Source: Candidatus Parcubacteria bacterium (GTDB lineage Bacteria > Patescibacteriota > Saccharimonadia > Saccharimonadales > UBA4665). Taken from it: a stretch of DNA of 64,000 bases. The stretch spans positions 1 through 64,000 of the forward strand of contig JAEYSX010000003.1 of the NCBI GenBank assembly GCA_023434325.1, written 5' to 3'. Positions within the stretch are counted from its first letter, which is position 1. Each line of letters begins with the position of its first letter. Positions 25,815-33,508 of this stretch are shown piece after piece. The notes below the pieces were generated by a model. It had not been told where the DNA came from. It was given only the letters and a program-made list of their open reading frames with translations, and did no database searches. The translations under genes were made by a program, and so were the position numbers.

Positions 25815-26885
25815 ATGTCAGAACGCAATCCACACTATCTTCATATTGATCCAGACCGTATATACTATGGCTCGCATCCCGACGCGGATGTCGCTGCAAA
25901 AACCGGACAGCTTATGTTAGAGGGCGCTCAGGGCATTCGGCGATTCCAAGAAGACGTTGACACTACGAATCGCAATGCCGAATACAGTCAGGCCATAGGA
26001 GTAGTAAGTCACTTGCTAACGCGCGATGGAATGGATCATTCGCCAATCATTGTCCTAAGCCCAGAGCAATTCGATATTGCAATAAGGACACATGCCCCGG
26101 ATGATATCCCGGGCGACGGCGAGAAACATCCTGACGGAACGGTGATCATGGGACGCTGCCTAGTGCGTGAGCCCGAAACCGGAAGCGACCTAAGCAAACT
26201 GATATGTGTCATCGGCAGCGCACTTCACGAAGCCGCTCATTCCGCAGGCCACAAGCAGCGAAGTGGCGTAATGTCCATAGGGGGACCCTCACCGGCAGAT
26301 GGTGTTCGCGAGCGAGAATACATGCACCTGCCCTGGCACATAGACCCTCAGGATGGAGATTTTCTGAAAATCAAACTATCTAAGACAGATGGCGAGTACA
26401 ATGTCTCGGAGGTGGGGCGTCTCCTGGAAGAAGGCTTTGCCGAGTATACCAAGGTACGATATATGCGCGAAGTTCGGGAGTTAATGGGCCTGGAAGCAGC
26501 AGCGCCGAATGAACCCGAGCTACTATCTGGCTACGGCATACGGGTAGTTAACCCCGACAAACCCACGCCCACCCCAGAGGGCTACATTGACATACCAAGT
26601 GATTACACCGAACAAGTGCATAAATCTATCGATACGACCCCGTCCACATGGACGTTGACGGCGACTCCAATCGCGGCCTACATCATAGAATTACTCGAAA
26701 AACAAACTCCAGGCCTATACCGCGAAATGCAGAAATCCCGCAAAGATCCTGCCGCATATCGCAACGTAGTCCACATGATCGAGAGCATACAACCCGGTCT
26801 ATACCGACAACTGCGCAACTCGTCTGGGTCCGCGCTAGGCAACGTAGCAGAACTGCGCAGGGTACACCGCATCATCAAGTCATAG
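25815..26885 (+). CDS. Putative zinc metallopeptidase, lineage-specific
   Basis: 356 residues, no signal peptide and no membrane segment. ALHEAAHSAGH at about residues 137-147 is an HEXXH zinc site, and EEGFAEYTKVRYMREV about 70 residues later offers the downstream Glu expected of a gluzincin third ligand. The rest matches no family I recognise. A downstream helix-rich region ends in TPSTWTLTATPIAAYIIELLE and a basic tail. If active it would be a cytoplasmic peptidase, or an exported one through a signal I cannot see. Confidence 0.72.
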   Translation: MSERNPHYLHIDPDRIYYGSHPDADVAAKTGQLMLEGAQGIRRFQEDVDTTNRNAEYSQAIGVVSHLLTRDGMDHSPIIVLSPEQFDIAIRTHAPDDIPGDGEKHPDGTVIMGRCLVREPETGSDLSKLICVIGSALHEAAHSAGHKQRSGVMSIGGPSPADGVREREYMHLPWHIDPQDGDFLKIKLSKTDGEYNVSEVGRLLEEGFAEYTKVRYMREVRELMGLEAAAPNEPELLSGYGIRVVNPDKPTPTPEGYIDIPSDYTEQVHKSIDTTPSTWTLTATPIAAYIIELLEKQTPGLYREMQKSRKDPAAYRNVVHMIESIQPGLYRQLRNSSGSALGNVAELRRVHRIIKS

Positions 26886-26974
26886 GCTCGCAATAGACCA
26901 GCCGATCGCCATGCTGCATATCGCAGCGTGAGACATTTCTCCTTTTAGGCGGGCAGCCTGCTCCATTCGTTTTT

Positions 26975-27304
26975 CTATAATTCTGCGATTAGCTGCTGTA
27001 ACTGGGCCGACAACTGTGCGACATCAGCCGCACCCAGCAAGTTGTACTCGCTTGCCTTCAGAACCGTCGCCTGCATTATTTCTATACGCTCGGCCGCAGC
27101 CTTCGCTAACTGCTCCTGCTCTTGCCGCGTTTCGGCCAAGCCGTAATCGCGAATCTCCAGCCGAATATCAATCGCTTGGTTTTTGAGGAGCGTCACAACC
27201 TCGCGCTGCTCGCGCGGCAAACTGTCTATGTCCAGACTAGAGGCCATCTGCGCAATCCGCGCACTAATGTCCTTTACCAGTTGAAACGGTGACGCCCCCT
27301 CCAC
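26975..27304 (-). CDS. Small alpha-helical/coiled-coil protein downstream of rpsR
   Basis: 109 residues from a GTG at 27304, rich in Gln, Glu, Ala and Leu and predicted to be mostly helical. It begins 13 nt after the rpsR stop, on the same strand, so it may be the last gene of the rpsF-ssb-rpsR operon. No recognised domain. The start is uncertain because no good ribosome binding site fits the GTG. Confidence 0.6.
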   Translation of the reverse strand: MEGASPFQLVKDISARIAQMASSLDIDSLPREQREVVTLLKNQAIDIRLEIRDYGLAETRQEQEQLAKAAAERIEIMQATVLKASEYNLLGAADVAQLSAQLQQLIAEL

Positions 27305-27317
27305 TAACTATCCGACC

Positions 27318-27521
27318 CTAGTTACTTGCAACAAACGGCATCAGTGCAATGTGACGAGCGCGCTTGATAGCAGTAGCCAAACGGCGCTGCTGACTCTCGG
27401 TAAGACCAGTCTTCTTGCGAGTCTCGATCTGTCCGTACACGTTGATGTAACGCTGCAAGGTCTTTACGTCCTTGTAGTCAAAAAATGGAACGTCTGTTCG
27501 GTGTTTAAAAATCTTTGCCAT
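27318..27521 (-). CDS. rpsR: 30S ribosomal protein S18
   Basis: 67 residues, short but complete, with the S18 core DYKDVKTLQRYINVYGQI and RRLATAIKRARHIALMPFV. It binds with S6 to the platform of the small subunit. Zinc cysteines found in some S18 forms are absent. Third gene of rpsF-ssb-rpsR. Confidence 0.95.
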   Translation of the reverse strand: MAKIFKHRTDVPFFDYKDVKTLQRYINVYGQIETRKKTGLTESQQRRLATAIKRARHIALMPFVASN

Positions 27522-27579
27522 GTCTCTTATCCTTCTAAAACTTATGTCAGTCGGGCATAAGCCCGGACTAAGTTATTAA

Positions 27580-28047
27580 TTAAAACGGGATGTCATCAAG
27601 ATTGATAGGTTCGTCGCCAATGTCCTGAACAACGTCGTCATGCTTCTTAGAGCCGCCCGACGAGCTACCGGCAGAACCGGATGATGCCGGAGCGCCGCCG
27701 CTGCGTTCGCCTGTGCCGCCAACAAAGTTAAAGTCTTCGACAATAACTTCTACTCGGCTGCGCTTTTGGCCGCTTTCTTTATCGTCCCAGCTACGCTGGT
27801 CAAGACGTCCGCTGACCAAAATCGGGTTACCCCGTGTCAGGTATTGGGCGATAATCTCGCCCGGTTTGCCCCATGCTACGCAGTCAATAAAGCTAACCGC
27901 TTCGTGCTGCTCGCCGTCCTGGCCACGCCAGCTACGGTTGACGGCCAGCGCAAAGCTAGTGACACTCTGGCCGCTCGGCAGGCTGCGCACTTCTGGGTCG
28001 CGCGTCAGGTTACCCATCAAGATAACTTTGTTAAATCCCTTTGCCAT
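27580..28047 (-). CDS. ssb: Single-stranded DNA-binding protein
   Basis: 155 residues. The OB-fold starts MAKGFNKVILMGNLTRDPEVR, continues with SFALAVNRSWR and ends with SRVEVIVEDFNFV. A Gly/Ser-rich linker and the acidic tip DEPINLDDIPF, which recruits partner proteins, are present. Standard SSB between rpsF and rpsR. Confidence 0.97.
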   Translation of the reverse strand: MAKGFNKVILMGNLTRDPEVRSLPSGQSVTSFALAVNRSWRGQDGEQHEAVSFIDCVAWGKPGEIIAQYLTRGNPILVSGRLDQRSWDDKESGQKRSRVEVIVEDFNFVGGTGERSGGAPASSGSAGSSSGGSKKHDDVVQDIGDEPINLDDIPF

Positions 28048-28117
28048 CCCTTTACCCTCTCTTTTATTCCCTCGGTTTGCAGGCAGAGGATATCACTCCT
28101 TGCCTGGTTTGTTAACT

Positions 28118-28492
28118 CTATTCTTCGGTCTTTTCTTCGCTGTTTTCGCCGCGCTCGGCCGCCTTCTTAGCTTTCTCGGCCTTCATAGCCTCTGCCTTGG
28201 CAATAGCCTTAAGGTCTGGCTTGGTGATCAAAAAGCGGATCACTTCGTCGGTGATGTTTAGAACGCTCTCTACCTTGCGCACGTTCTGGGCAGGCATTTC
28301 TACGGTGTAAATAACGTACACAGCAGAGTCGTTCTTTTTAATTTGGTAAGCCAGCTTGCGCTTGCCCCAGTTGTCGGCGTTTACAATTTTACCGCCGTTG
28401 TCGGCAAAGATCTTCTCGACCTTGCCACTACCCTTTTCCAAGTCAATTTCTAGACCTGGGTGGTACAAAACCGCTACTTCGTATTGGTTCAT
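28118..28492 (-). CDS. rpsF: 30S ribosomal protein S6
   Basis: 124 residues from the ATG at 28492, which follows GAGGAATC; the frame extending to 28543 has no ribosome binding site. The S6 fold is visible in NQYEVAVLYHPGLEIDLEKG and GKRKLAYQIKKNDSAVYVIY. The tail is Lys/Glu/Ala-rich and longer than average. First gene of the rpsF-ssb-rpsR operon. Confidence 0.96.
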   Translation of the reverse strand: MNQYEVAVLYHPGLEIDLEKGSGKVEKIFADNGGKIVNADNWGKRKLAYQIKKNDSAVYVIYTVEMPAQNVRKVESVLNITDEVIRFLITKPDLKAIAKAEAMKAEKAKKAAERGENSEEKTEE

Positions 28493-28594
28493 GATTCCTC
28501 CTACGGATCCCTCTCGGGAGTGTCTCGACTTACTCGCAGACACAGGTTAGTTAATAACAGAGGTAATTGTACTACATTATTGCCCAACTAGCAA
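28493..28594 (-). promoter_or_regulatory. rpsF promoter and structured leader
   Basis: On the minus strand TTGCTA (28589-28594) and TACAAT (28566-28571) are 17 bp apart. The 65-70 nt leader can form GTGTCT/AGACAC around a short loop, followed by CCC-GAGA-GGG and a CCG before the ribosome binding site. In many bacteria the rpsF leader binds the S6-S18 pair and represses the operon; this leader is a candidate for that control, not a proven one. Confidence 0.5.
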
Positions 28595-28615
28595 CTCGTG
28601 CGGACGGGTCGAGAC

Positions 28616-29365
28616 TTATGCTGACTCGGGTCTTCGTACCTCTGCCCCGGCAGCTAGATCTCCAAGCGCGTGCTGTGCGGCGTCATCCTGGCTTGGCGGC
28701 TCAAAAACTTCTCCCGGATGCGTAGCAGACCAACTTTGGACTAAAATTTCGTAATATGGCGATCTATGCCCGCTCAGATAACGAGCGCGTAAATCATTAA
28801 AAATCGTTTCAAACTCGGGTGAGCCGGTGCCTCTACCTTGCATAACGTACGTTCGATACACGCTCCCGTGCGGATCGCCGTCGACGAGAAAGCGACGCTT
28901 CCGGATAGGTTCGTCTTCTGCTTCGCTAGCGTCAAGCGGCGGAGAATTAAACTCATCGTCACGAAGTACCAGAGAGTCTTCGAGCTTCACCAAAAGCCCA
29001 TGCCTCTCCTCCTCTGTAAGCTCCTGTTCGCGGTACAGCTTGCCGAGCAAATCCCAGCGCTCGTCGTACTGCTCCTTAACGCTTGGTCCGGCACCGCGGA
29101 GCTTGGCGTGGCCTTCTGGCAATCCCCGCAAGGCATCGAATAAGGGTTCCCGACCTGGTTCGCCCAATTCCGCTAAACTTGCGCGGCTCTCTTTGGGCCA
29201 CTGCTGATATTCGTGCACCAACAACTGCGCAAAAATCTCGTCGAGGTGACGAAGACCTTGAGCATACGAGAATGTCAAATAGAGGTTATCGACAACCCGC
29301 TCCATAGGGGTAATAGGCGTCATAAGATGCTCGCCAAGGATAGATGAGCGCTCGGGTGATCGCAT
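28616..29365 (-). CDS. Hypothetical soluble protein, lineage-specific
   Basis: 249 residues, acidic, no signal peptide or membrane helix. The first 130 residues look helical (QGLRHLDEIFAQLLVHEYQQ); the last third has short strands (RRFLVDGDPHGSVYRTYVMQG). I recognise no family. Divergent from the 29452 gene. TATAATTATAGTAAT directly before the ATG at 29365 supports this start and a leaderless mRNA; a second ATG is 14 codons later. Confidence 0.65.
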   Translation of the reverse strand: MRSPERSSILGEHLMTPITPMERVVDNLYLTFSYAQGLRHLDEIFAQLLVHEYQQWPKESRASLAELGEPGREPLFDALRGLPEGHAKLRGAGPSVKEQYDERWDLLGKLYREQELTEEERHGLLVKLEDSLVLRDDEFNSPPLDASEAEDEPIRKRRFLVDGDPHGSVYRTYVMQGRGTGSPEFETIFNDLRARYLSGHRSPYYEILVQSWSATHPGEVFEPPSQDDAAQHALGDLAAGAEVRRPESA

Positions 29366-29451
29366 ATTACTATAATTATATAATATAGCTACCTCGCGCG
29401 CAACTTACGCCCTGTATTGCATTATTTGCACTATTGTGGTAACATAACAAT

Positions 29452-30003
29452 ATGCAACCTACATTACCGTATCATCCCGAGCAACTGTTAGCCCCACAAC
29501 CACACCAAATCGCCCCATCACAAGAAGTTATTAATCATCAGTTTGATGAAATAACCGAAAATTACAGCGGCAACCGCCCCGCCGCCACTGCTGGCGTATA
29601 CGGCAGTCACGTTTCGCGCGGCGAAGAATACTCTAGAGAAAACCTGCCAACTGCCGCAGAGCGCCGCGAAGCAGCCGCCCCTTACATTGGCAATGCAACG
29701 ACCGGCACGGCCCTCGGTATGGCCTCTCTGCCAGAACAATATAAAGACCAACAAAAGGGTAGCTCGTCTTATAAAGGACATACCAGCGAAGAACTTATGG
29801 CCGCCCACCGCAACTGGAGCTGGGCAGATGCACTCGCCACAGAGACCCGCAGACAACAGGTCGAAAGTGCAGCCCAAGAAGCCGCAAAAGTAAAGTACCT
29901 CACGCAAGCCCAGGCAGATCTACACACATCATTTACGCAAAAAAGCAAAAAAGAACGTGACGACGACAGAGACGACACCCCCGTGACACTTCCCCGTCTG
30001 TAG
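29452..30003 (+). CDS. Hypothetical Gln/Ala-rich soluble protein
   Basis: 183 residues, low complexity at the N-terminus (Pro/Gln/His), helical in the C-terminal half, ending in a charged KKERDDDRDD tail. No family recognised. TTGCAT (29417-29422) and TAACAT (29440-29445) are 17 bp apart and the -10 ends 6 nt before the ATG. A terminator follows, so this is a single-gene transcript. Confidence 0.68.
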   Translation: MQPTLPYHPEQLLAPQPHQIAPSQEVINHQFDEITENYSGNRPAATAGVYGSHVSRGEEYSRENLPTAAERREAAAPYIGNATTGTALGMASLPEQYKDQQKGSSSYKGHTSEELMAAHRNWSWADALATETRRQQVESAAQEAAKVKYLTQAQADLHTSFTQKSKKERDDDRDDTPVTLPRL

Positions 30004-30029
30004 AGGCATCGTTATCCTGTAAAAATTAA

Positions 30030-30058
30030 AACACCCTCTGTTGAAGGAGGGTGTTTTT
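30030..30058 (+). terminator. Rho-independent terminator
   Basis: AACACCCTC (30030-30038) pairs with GAGGGTGTT (30047-30055), followed by TTT. It lies right after the 29452 gene and before the adenosine kinase gene. Confidence 0.88.
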
Positions 30059-30060
30059 GG

Positions 30061-30089
30061 TTGCCCTCGCTCACCATTATTGTTAGCAT
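30061..30089 (+). promoter_or_regulatory. Promoter of the adenosine kinase-ahcY operon
   Basis: TTGCCC (30061-30066) and TAGCAT (30084-30089) are 17 bp apart. The GTG start of the kinase follows after 6 nt. Confidence 0.55.
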
Positions 30090-30095
30090 ACCAAG

Positions 30096-31085
30096 GTGAA
30101 GTCTTATACACCGATTGTCGTATCGGGTTCTATCGCAATAGACCGGATCATGAACTTTGGCGGTCGCTACGGCGACCACATCCGGCCCGATAAGCTGGAT
30201 AGCCTATCTATCTCTATCTTCTTAGAGGAATTAAAGGACGCGCACGGCGGTGTCGGCGCCAATATCGCGTACTCACTGGCACTGCTGGGCGACGAGCCGT
30301 ATCTTGTCGGATCTGTCGGCAAGGACGCCCTGCTCTACATGGAAAAGTTGGCGCACGAAGGGGTGAATATTTCGCATGTCTACGAAAGCTCCCTCCCTAC
30401 CGCCTCGTTTAACGTCATCACCGATGCCGACCAAAACCAAGTCGGCGGCTTTTACCCGGGCGCAATGTTTGACAGCGACACGCTGACGTTCGCGCCGTGG
30501 CGCGACCAAAACCCGCTCGTGGTAGTATCGCCACACGACCCCAAAGCCATGAAGCGCCAAGTCGAGGAATGCAAAAAGTGGGATCTTACCTTGTGCTATG
30601 ACATCGGCCAACAGGTCAGCAATCTGTCCGGCGAGGACATGCGCGAGGGCGTCGAGGCCGCCGAGATCCTGATCGTCAACGACTACGAACTAACGGTGCT
30701 AGGCGACAAAACCGGCCTGGGCATCGACACGATCAAAGCAAGCGTGCCTATCGTCATTACTACACTTGGCAAGGACGGTTCGGTCATCGAGGGAACCAAA
30801 GTAGAGCAACCTATCCGGGTCGGCGTAGCGCAGCCAGAGCAAGTGTTCGACCCCACCGGCGCGGGCGACGCCTATCGCTCGGGCTTTTTGTATGGATACG
30901 CCCGCGGCTGGCCGCTGCAAACCTGCGCCCAGCTTGGCGCGGTGTGCGCCACCTACGCCATCGAGTCCATGGGCACACAAGCGCACCGCTTTACGCGGGA
31001 GCAAATCGCCGAGCGCTATCAAACATCATTTAACGAAGCTTTACCGATAGAGCAACGAGAGGAAATAAAAGAAGTATATGCCTGA
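30096..31085 (+). CDS. PfkB-family sugar/nucleoside kinase, probable adenosine kinase
   Basis: 329 residues from a GTG at 30096. The ribokinase fold has the N-terminal GGVGANIAYSLALLG motif and the C-terminal catalytic motif DPTGAGDAYRSGFLYGY with its Asp. Its stop overlaps the ahcY start by 8 nt. Because AhcY releases adenosine plus homocysteine and must be pulled forward by adenosine removal, adenosine is the most likely substrate. The exact substrate cannot be read from sequence alone. Confidence 0.85.
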   Translation: MKSYTPIVVSGSIAIDRIMNFGGRYGDHIRPDKLDSLSISIFLEELKDAHGGVGANIAYSLALLGDEPYLVGSVGKDALLYMEKLAHEGVNISHVYESSLPTASFNVITDADQNQVGGFYPGAMFDSDTLTFAPWRDQNPLVVVSPHDPKAMKRQVEECKKWDLTLCYDIGQQVSNLSGEDMREGVEAAEILIVNDYELTVLGDKTGLGIDTIKASVPIVITTLGKDGSVIEGTKVEQPIRVGVAQPEQVFDPTGAGDAYRSGFLYGYARGWPLQTCAQLGAVCATYAIESMGTQAHRFTREQIAERYQTSFNEALPIEQREEIKEVYA

Positions 31086-32367
31086 TTATAAAATCGCCGA
31101 CATCAAACTAGCCGACTGGGGTCGCAAAGAAATCACTCTGGCCGAAAAAGAAATGCCAGGCCTTATGGCCTTGCGCGCCGAGTATGGCAAAGACAAGCCA
31201 CTCAAGGGCGCACGTATCGCTGGTTCGCTACACATGACTATCCAAACCGCCGTACTCATCGAGACACTAACCGAGCTAGGCGCAGAAGTCCGCTGGGCAA
31301 GCTGCAACATCTTTAGCACCCAAGACCACGCCGCTGCCGCAATTGCCGAAGCCGGCATCCCCGTATTTGCCTGGAAGGGCGAAACCGAGGAAGAATACTG
31401 GTGGTGCACCGAGCAAACACTCAAGTTTGAGGGCGGCAAAGGCCCCAACATGCTACTGGATGACGGCGGCGACCTGACCAAATGGGTTCACGACAAGCAC
31501 CCCGAGATGATCGGCGAGATCAAGGGCGTCAGCGAGGAAACCACCACCGGCGTCCACCACCTCTACCAAATGATGGCCAAGGGTACCCTGCGCATCCCAG
31601 CCATTAACGTCAATGACTCCGTTACCAAGAGCAAGTTTGACAACAAGTACGGCTGCCGCGAATCGTTGGCAGATGGCATCAAGCGCGCCACCGATATCAT
31701 GCTGGCCGGCAAGGTTGCCGTAGTCGCCGGTTACGGCGATGTGGGCAAGGGCTGCGCCCAAAGCCTGCAAAGCTACGGCTGCCGCGTGCTCGTCACCGAA
31801 ATTGACCCCATCTGTGCCCTGCAAGCCATGATGGAAGGCTTTGAGGTCGTCACCATGGAAGAAGCGGTCAAAGAGGGCCACATCTTTGTCACCACCACCG
31901 GCTGCAAAGACATCATCACCGTCGAGCACATGCAAAACATGCAAGACACAGCCATCGTCTGCAACATCGGCCACTTCGACATCGAAATCCAGGTCGAGCC
32001 GCTCAACAACCTGCCCGGCGTCAAAAAAGAAGAAGTCAAACCACAAGTCGACCTTTACACCTTCCCTGACGGTCACCGCATCATCATGCTGGCTGAGGGG
32101 CGCCTCGTTAACCTTGGCTGCGCCACTGGCCACCCATCGTTTGTTATGAGCAACAGCTTTAGCAACCAAGTCCTCGCCCAAATCGAGCTATGGACTAAGG
32201 AATACACCGTTGACGTACACCGCCTGCCAAAAGAACTGGACGAAAAGGTCGCCCTGCTGCACGTCGAGGCCTTGGGCGGCAAACTCACCAAGCTCACCCC
32301 CGACCAAGCCGAATACATCGGCCTCCCAGCAAACGGCCCATTCAAGCCAGAGCACTACCGGTACTAG
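31078..32367 (+). CDS. ahcY: S-adenosylhomocysteine hydrolase
   Basis: 429 residues. Splits S-adenosylhomocysteine into adenosine and homocysteine, using bound NAD, to keep methyltransferases running. ASCNIFSTQDHAAAAIAE, the substrate residues in VNDSVTKSKFDNKYG, the NAD motif VAGYGDVGKGCAQSL and the C-terminal KPEHYRY end are all conserved. Translationally coupled to the kinase gene. A terminator follows. Confidence 0.98.
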   Translation: MPDYKIADIKLADWGRKEITLAEKEMPGLMALRAEYGKDKPLKGARIAGSLHMTIQTAVLIETLTELGAEVRWASCNIFSTQDHAAAAIAEAGIPVFAWKGETEEEYWWCTEQTLKFEGGKGPNMLLDDGGDLTKWVHDKHPEMIGEIKGVSEETTTGVHHLYQMMAKGTLRIPAINVNDSVTKSKFDNKYGCRESLADGIKRATDIMLAGKVAVVAGYGDVGKGCAQSLQSYGCRVLVTEIDPICALQAMMEGFEVVTMEEAVKEGHIFVTTTGCKDIITVEHMQNMQDTAIVCNIGHFDIEIQVEPLNNLPGVKKEEVKPQVDLYTFPDGHRIIMLAEGRLVNLGCATGHPSFVMSNSFSNQVLAQIELWTKEYTVDVHRLPKELDEKVALLHVEALGGKLTKLTPDQAEYIGLPANGPFKPEHYRY

Positions 32368-32380
32368 GACGATGTCCACT

Positions 32381-32414
32381 AAAATAGACCCCTCAATCGG
32401 GAGGTCTATTTTTT
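32381..32414 (+). terminator. Rho-independent terminator after ahcY
   Basis: AAAATAGACC (32381-32390) pairs with GGTCTATTTT (32403-32412) across a 12-nt loop and is followed by further T residues. Confidence 0.9.
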
Positions 32415-32508
32415 ACATATGATGCCACCCAAGACAAAAAGTAATCTTGCAAAAATAAGAGTTCGATGGTAATATTATTAAAATTTCATTACATTTTAAT
32501 AATCCACG

Positions 32509-33219
32509 ATGCCCCACAACCTTGAATTATTGCGGTCTGTCGAAGACACAGTGACCGCGGCCCTACGTGCAGAACGCGAGATATTTTTGCAAGTTATTCT
32601 GGGCAAAAACTACCAGCGAGCTGTTGACGCAGGTCTCGTCGACCTATTCCACTTCGACCCAAAAACTGGCGAGGACGGCCTCCGCCACACCCTCACCGGA
32701 TCGATAAAAAAGACCCGAGGAGGCACACGCGTGCCATCAGGCTTCCATCACGAAGAATCGGCGCGTCGCTGGACAGAATATGTCCAAGGAGAAGGCGGTC
32801 AATCCGAGCCGAGCTATGTACGTAACCCCGAGTCACGGCAAGTACCGCTCGGTCGTCCTTATAAAGACGAGGTTGTGGTCTTTGGCGTAACAAAATACGG
32901 ATTCAGAAAATGCCCCGACACCGGCGAACGAAAAATATTGCCCGCCCAAAACACGATGTTCCCGTATCACAACAGTGCCTTGGGCGTATTACAGCTAGTG
33001 GGCATAGCGCACGCAAACCGCGACCAAGCGGCCGAGGAATTACAGATCATGCCAGCCGAGCCAAGATTCAACCGCGCAGAGGGGGCAAGAATCGCCGCAG
33101 TTGGCGAAGCGCCGCTGTTTGACGGCACCACAGTTAAAATCCGCATGGTACGTGATTTTAATTCTGATAGGATAATTACAGCAATGCCTTTAATGCCACA
33201 GAGCGGAGGACAATCCTAA
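32509..33219 (+). CDS. Hypothetical protein, lineage-specific
   Basis: 236 residues, no signal peptide or membrane helix, no recognised domain. The first half is charged and helical; the second half alternates strands and turns (EVVVFGVTKYGFRKCPDTGERK). TTTTAATAAT ends about 6-8 nt before the ATG, as for other predicted leaderless genes here. It is followed after 1 nt by a small gene on the same strand. Confidence 0.65.
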   Translation: MPHNLELLRSVEDTVTAALRAEREIFLQVILGKNYQRAVDAGLVDLFHFDPKTGEDGLRHTLTGSIKKTRGGTRVPSGFHHEESARRWTEYVQGEGGQSEPSYVRNPESRQVPLGRPYKDEVVVFGVTKYGFRKCPDTGERKILPAQNTMFPYHNSALGVLQLVGIAHANRDQAAEELQIMPAEPRFNRAEGARIAAVGEAPLFDGTTVKIRMVRDFNSDRIITAMPLMPQSGGQS

Positions 33220-33220
33220 T

Positions 33221-33466
33221 ATGAGCAGCCCCGACCAAGACCCCACCAATCACAGCCCCGACCTTACCGCACCACTAGCAGAGATAGGCGCGGCAGTACT
33301 ACGAGAGCTATTAGCCTCCCCAGAGGGACCCGCGATACTTGATTTATCAGGCCTAACCGTTGGTGTAGATGCGGGCGAGGTAACTATCGATGCAGATGGC
33401 AAACCTCCGCTACATTTTACCGTTACTGACGTCGCAAGCCGCATATACGGGGATCCGGCGCAATAG
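33221..33466 (+). CDS. Small hypothetical protein, second gene of a two-gene unit
   Basis: 81 residues, acidic, with a helix then a strand-rich half. The start follows GCGGAGGACAATCCTAAT and lies 1 nt after the stop of the 32509 gene, so the two are probably co-translated. No family recognised. Confidence 0.6.
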   Translation: MSSPDQDPTNHSPDLTAPLAEIGAAVLRELLASPEGPAILDLSGLTVGVDAGEVTIDADGKPPLHFTVTDVASRIYGDPAQ

Positions 33467-33508
33467 ACATCTAGAACGACCGTCAACGTCGGTCAGTCCG
33501 CATCAAAA

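Noticed and set aside
31453..32181. 242-codon open frame antisense to ahcY
   Set aside because: Composition reflects the strong codon bias of ahcY on the other strand; no ribosome binding site or family match.
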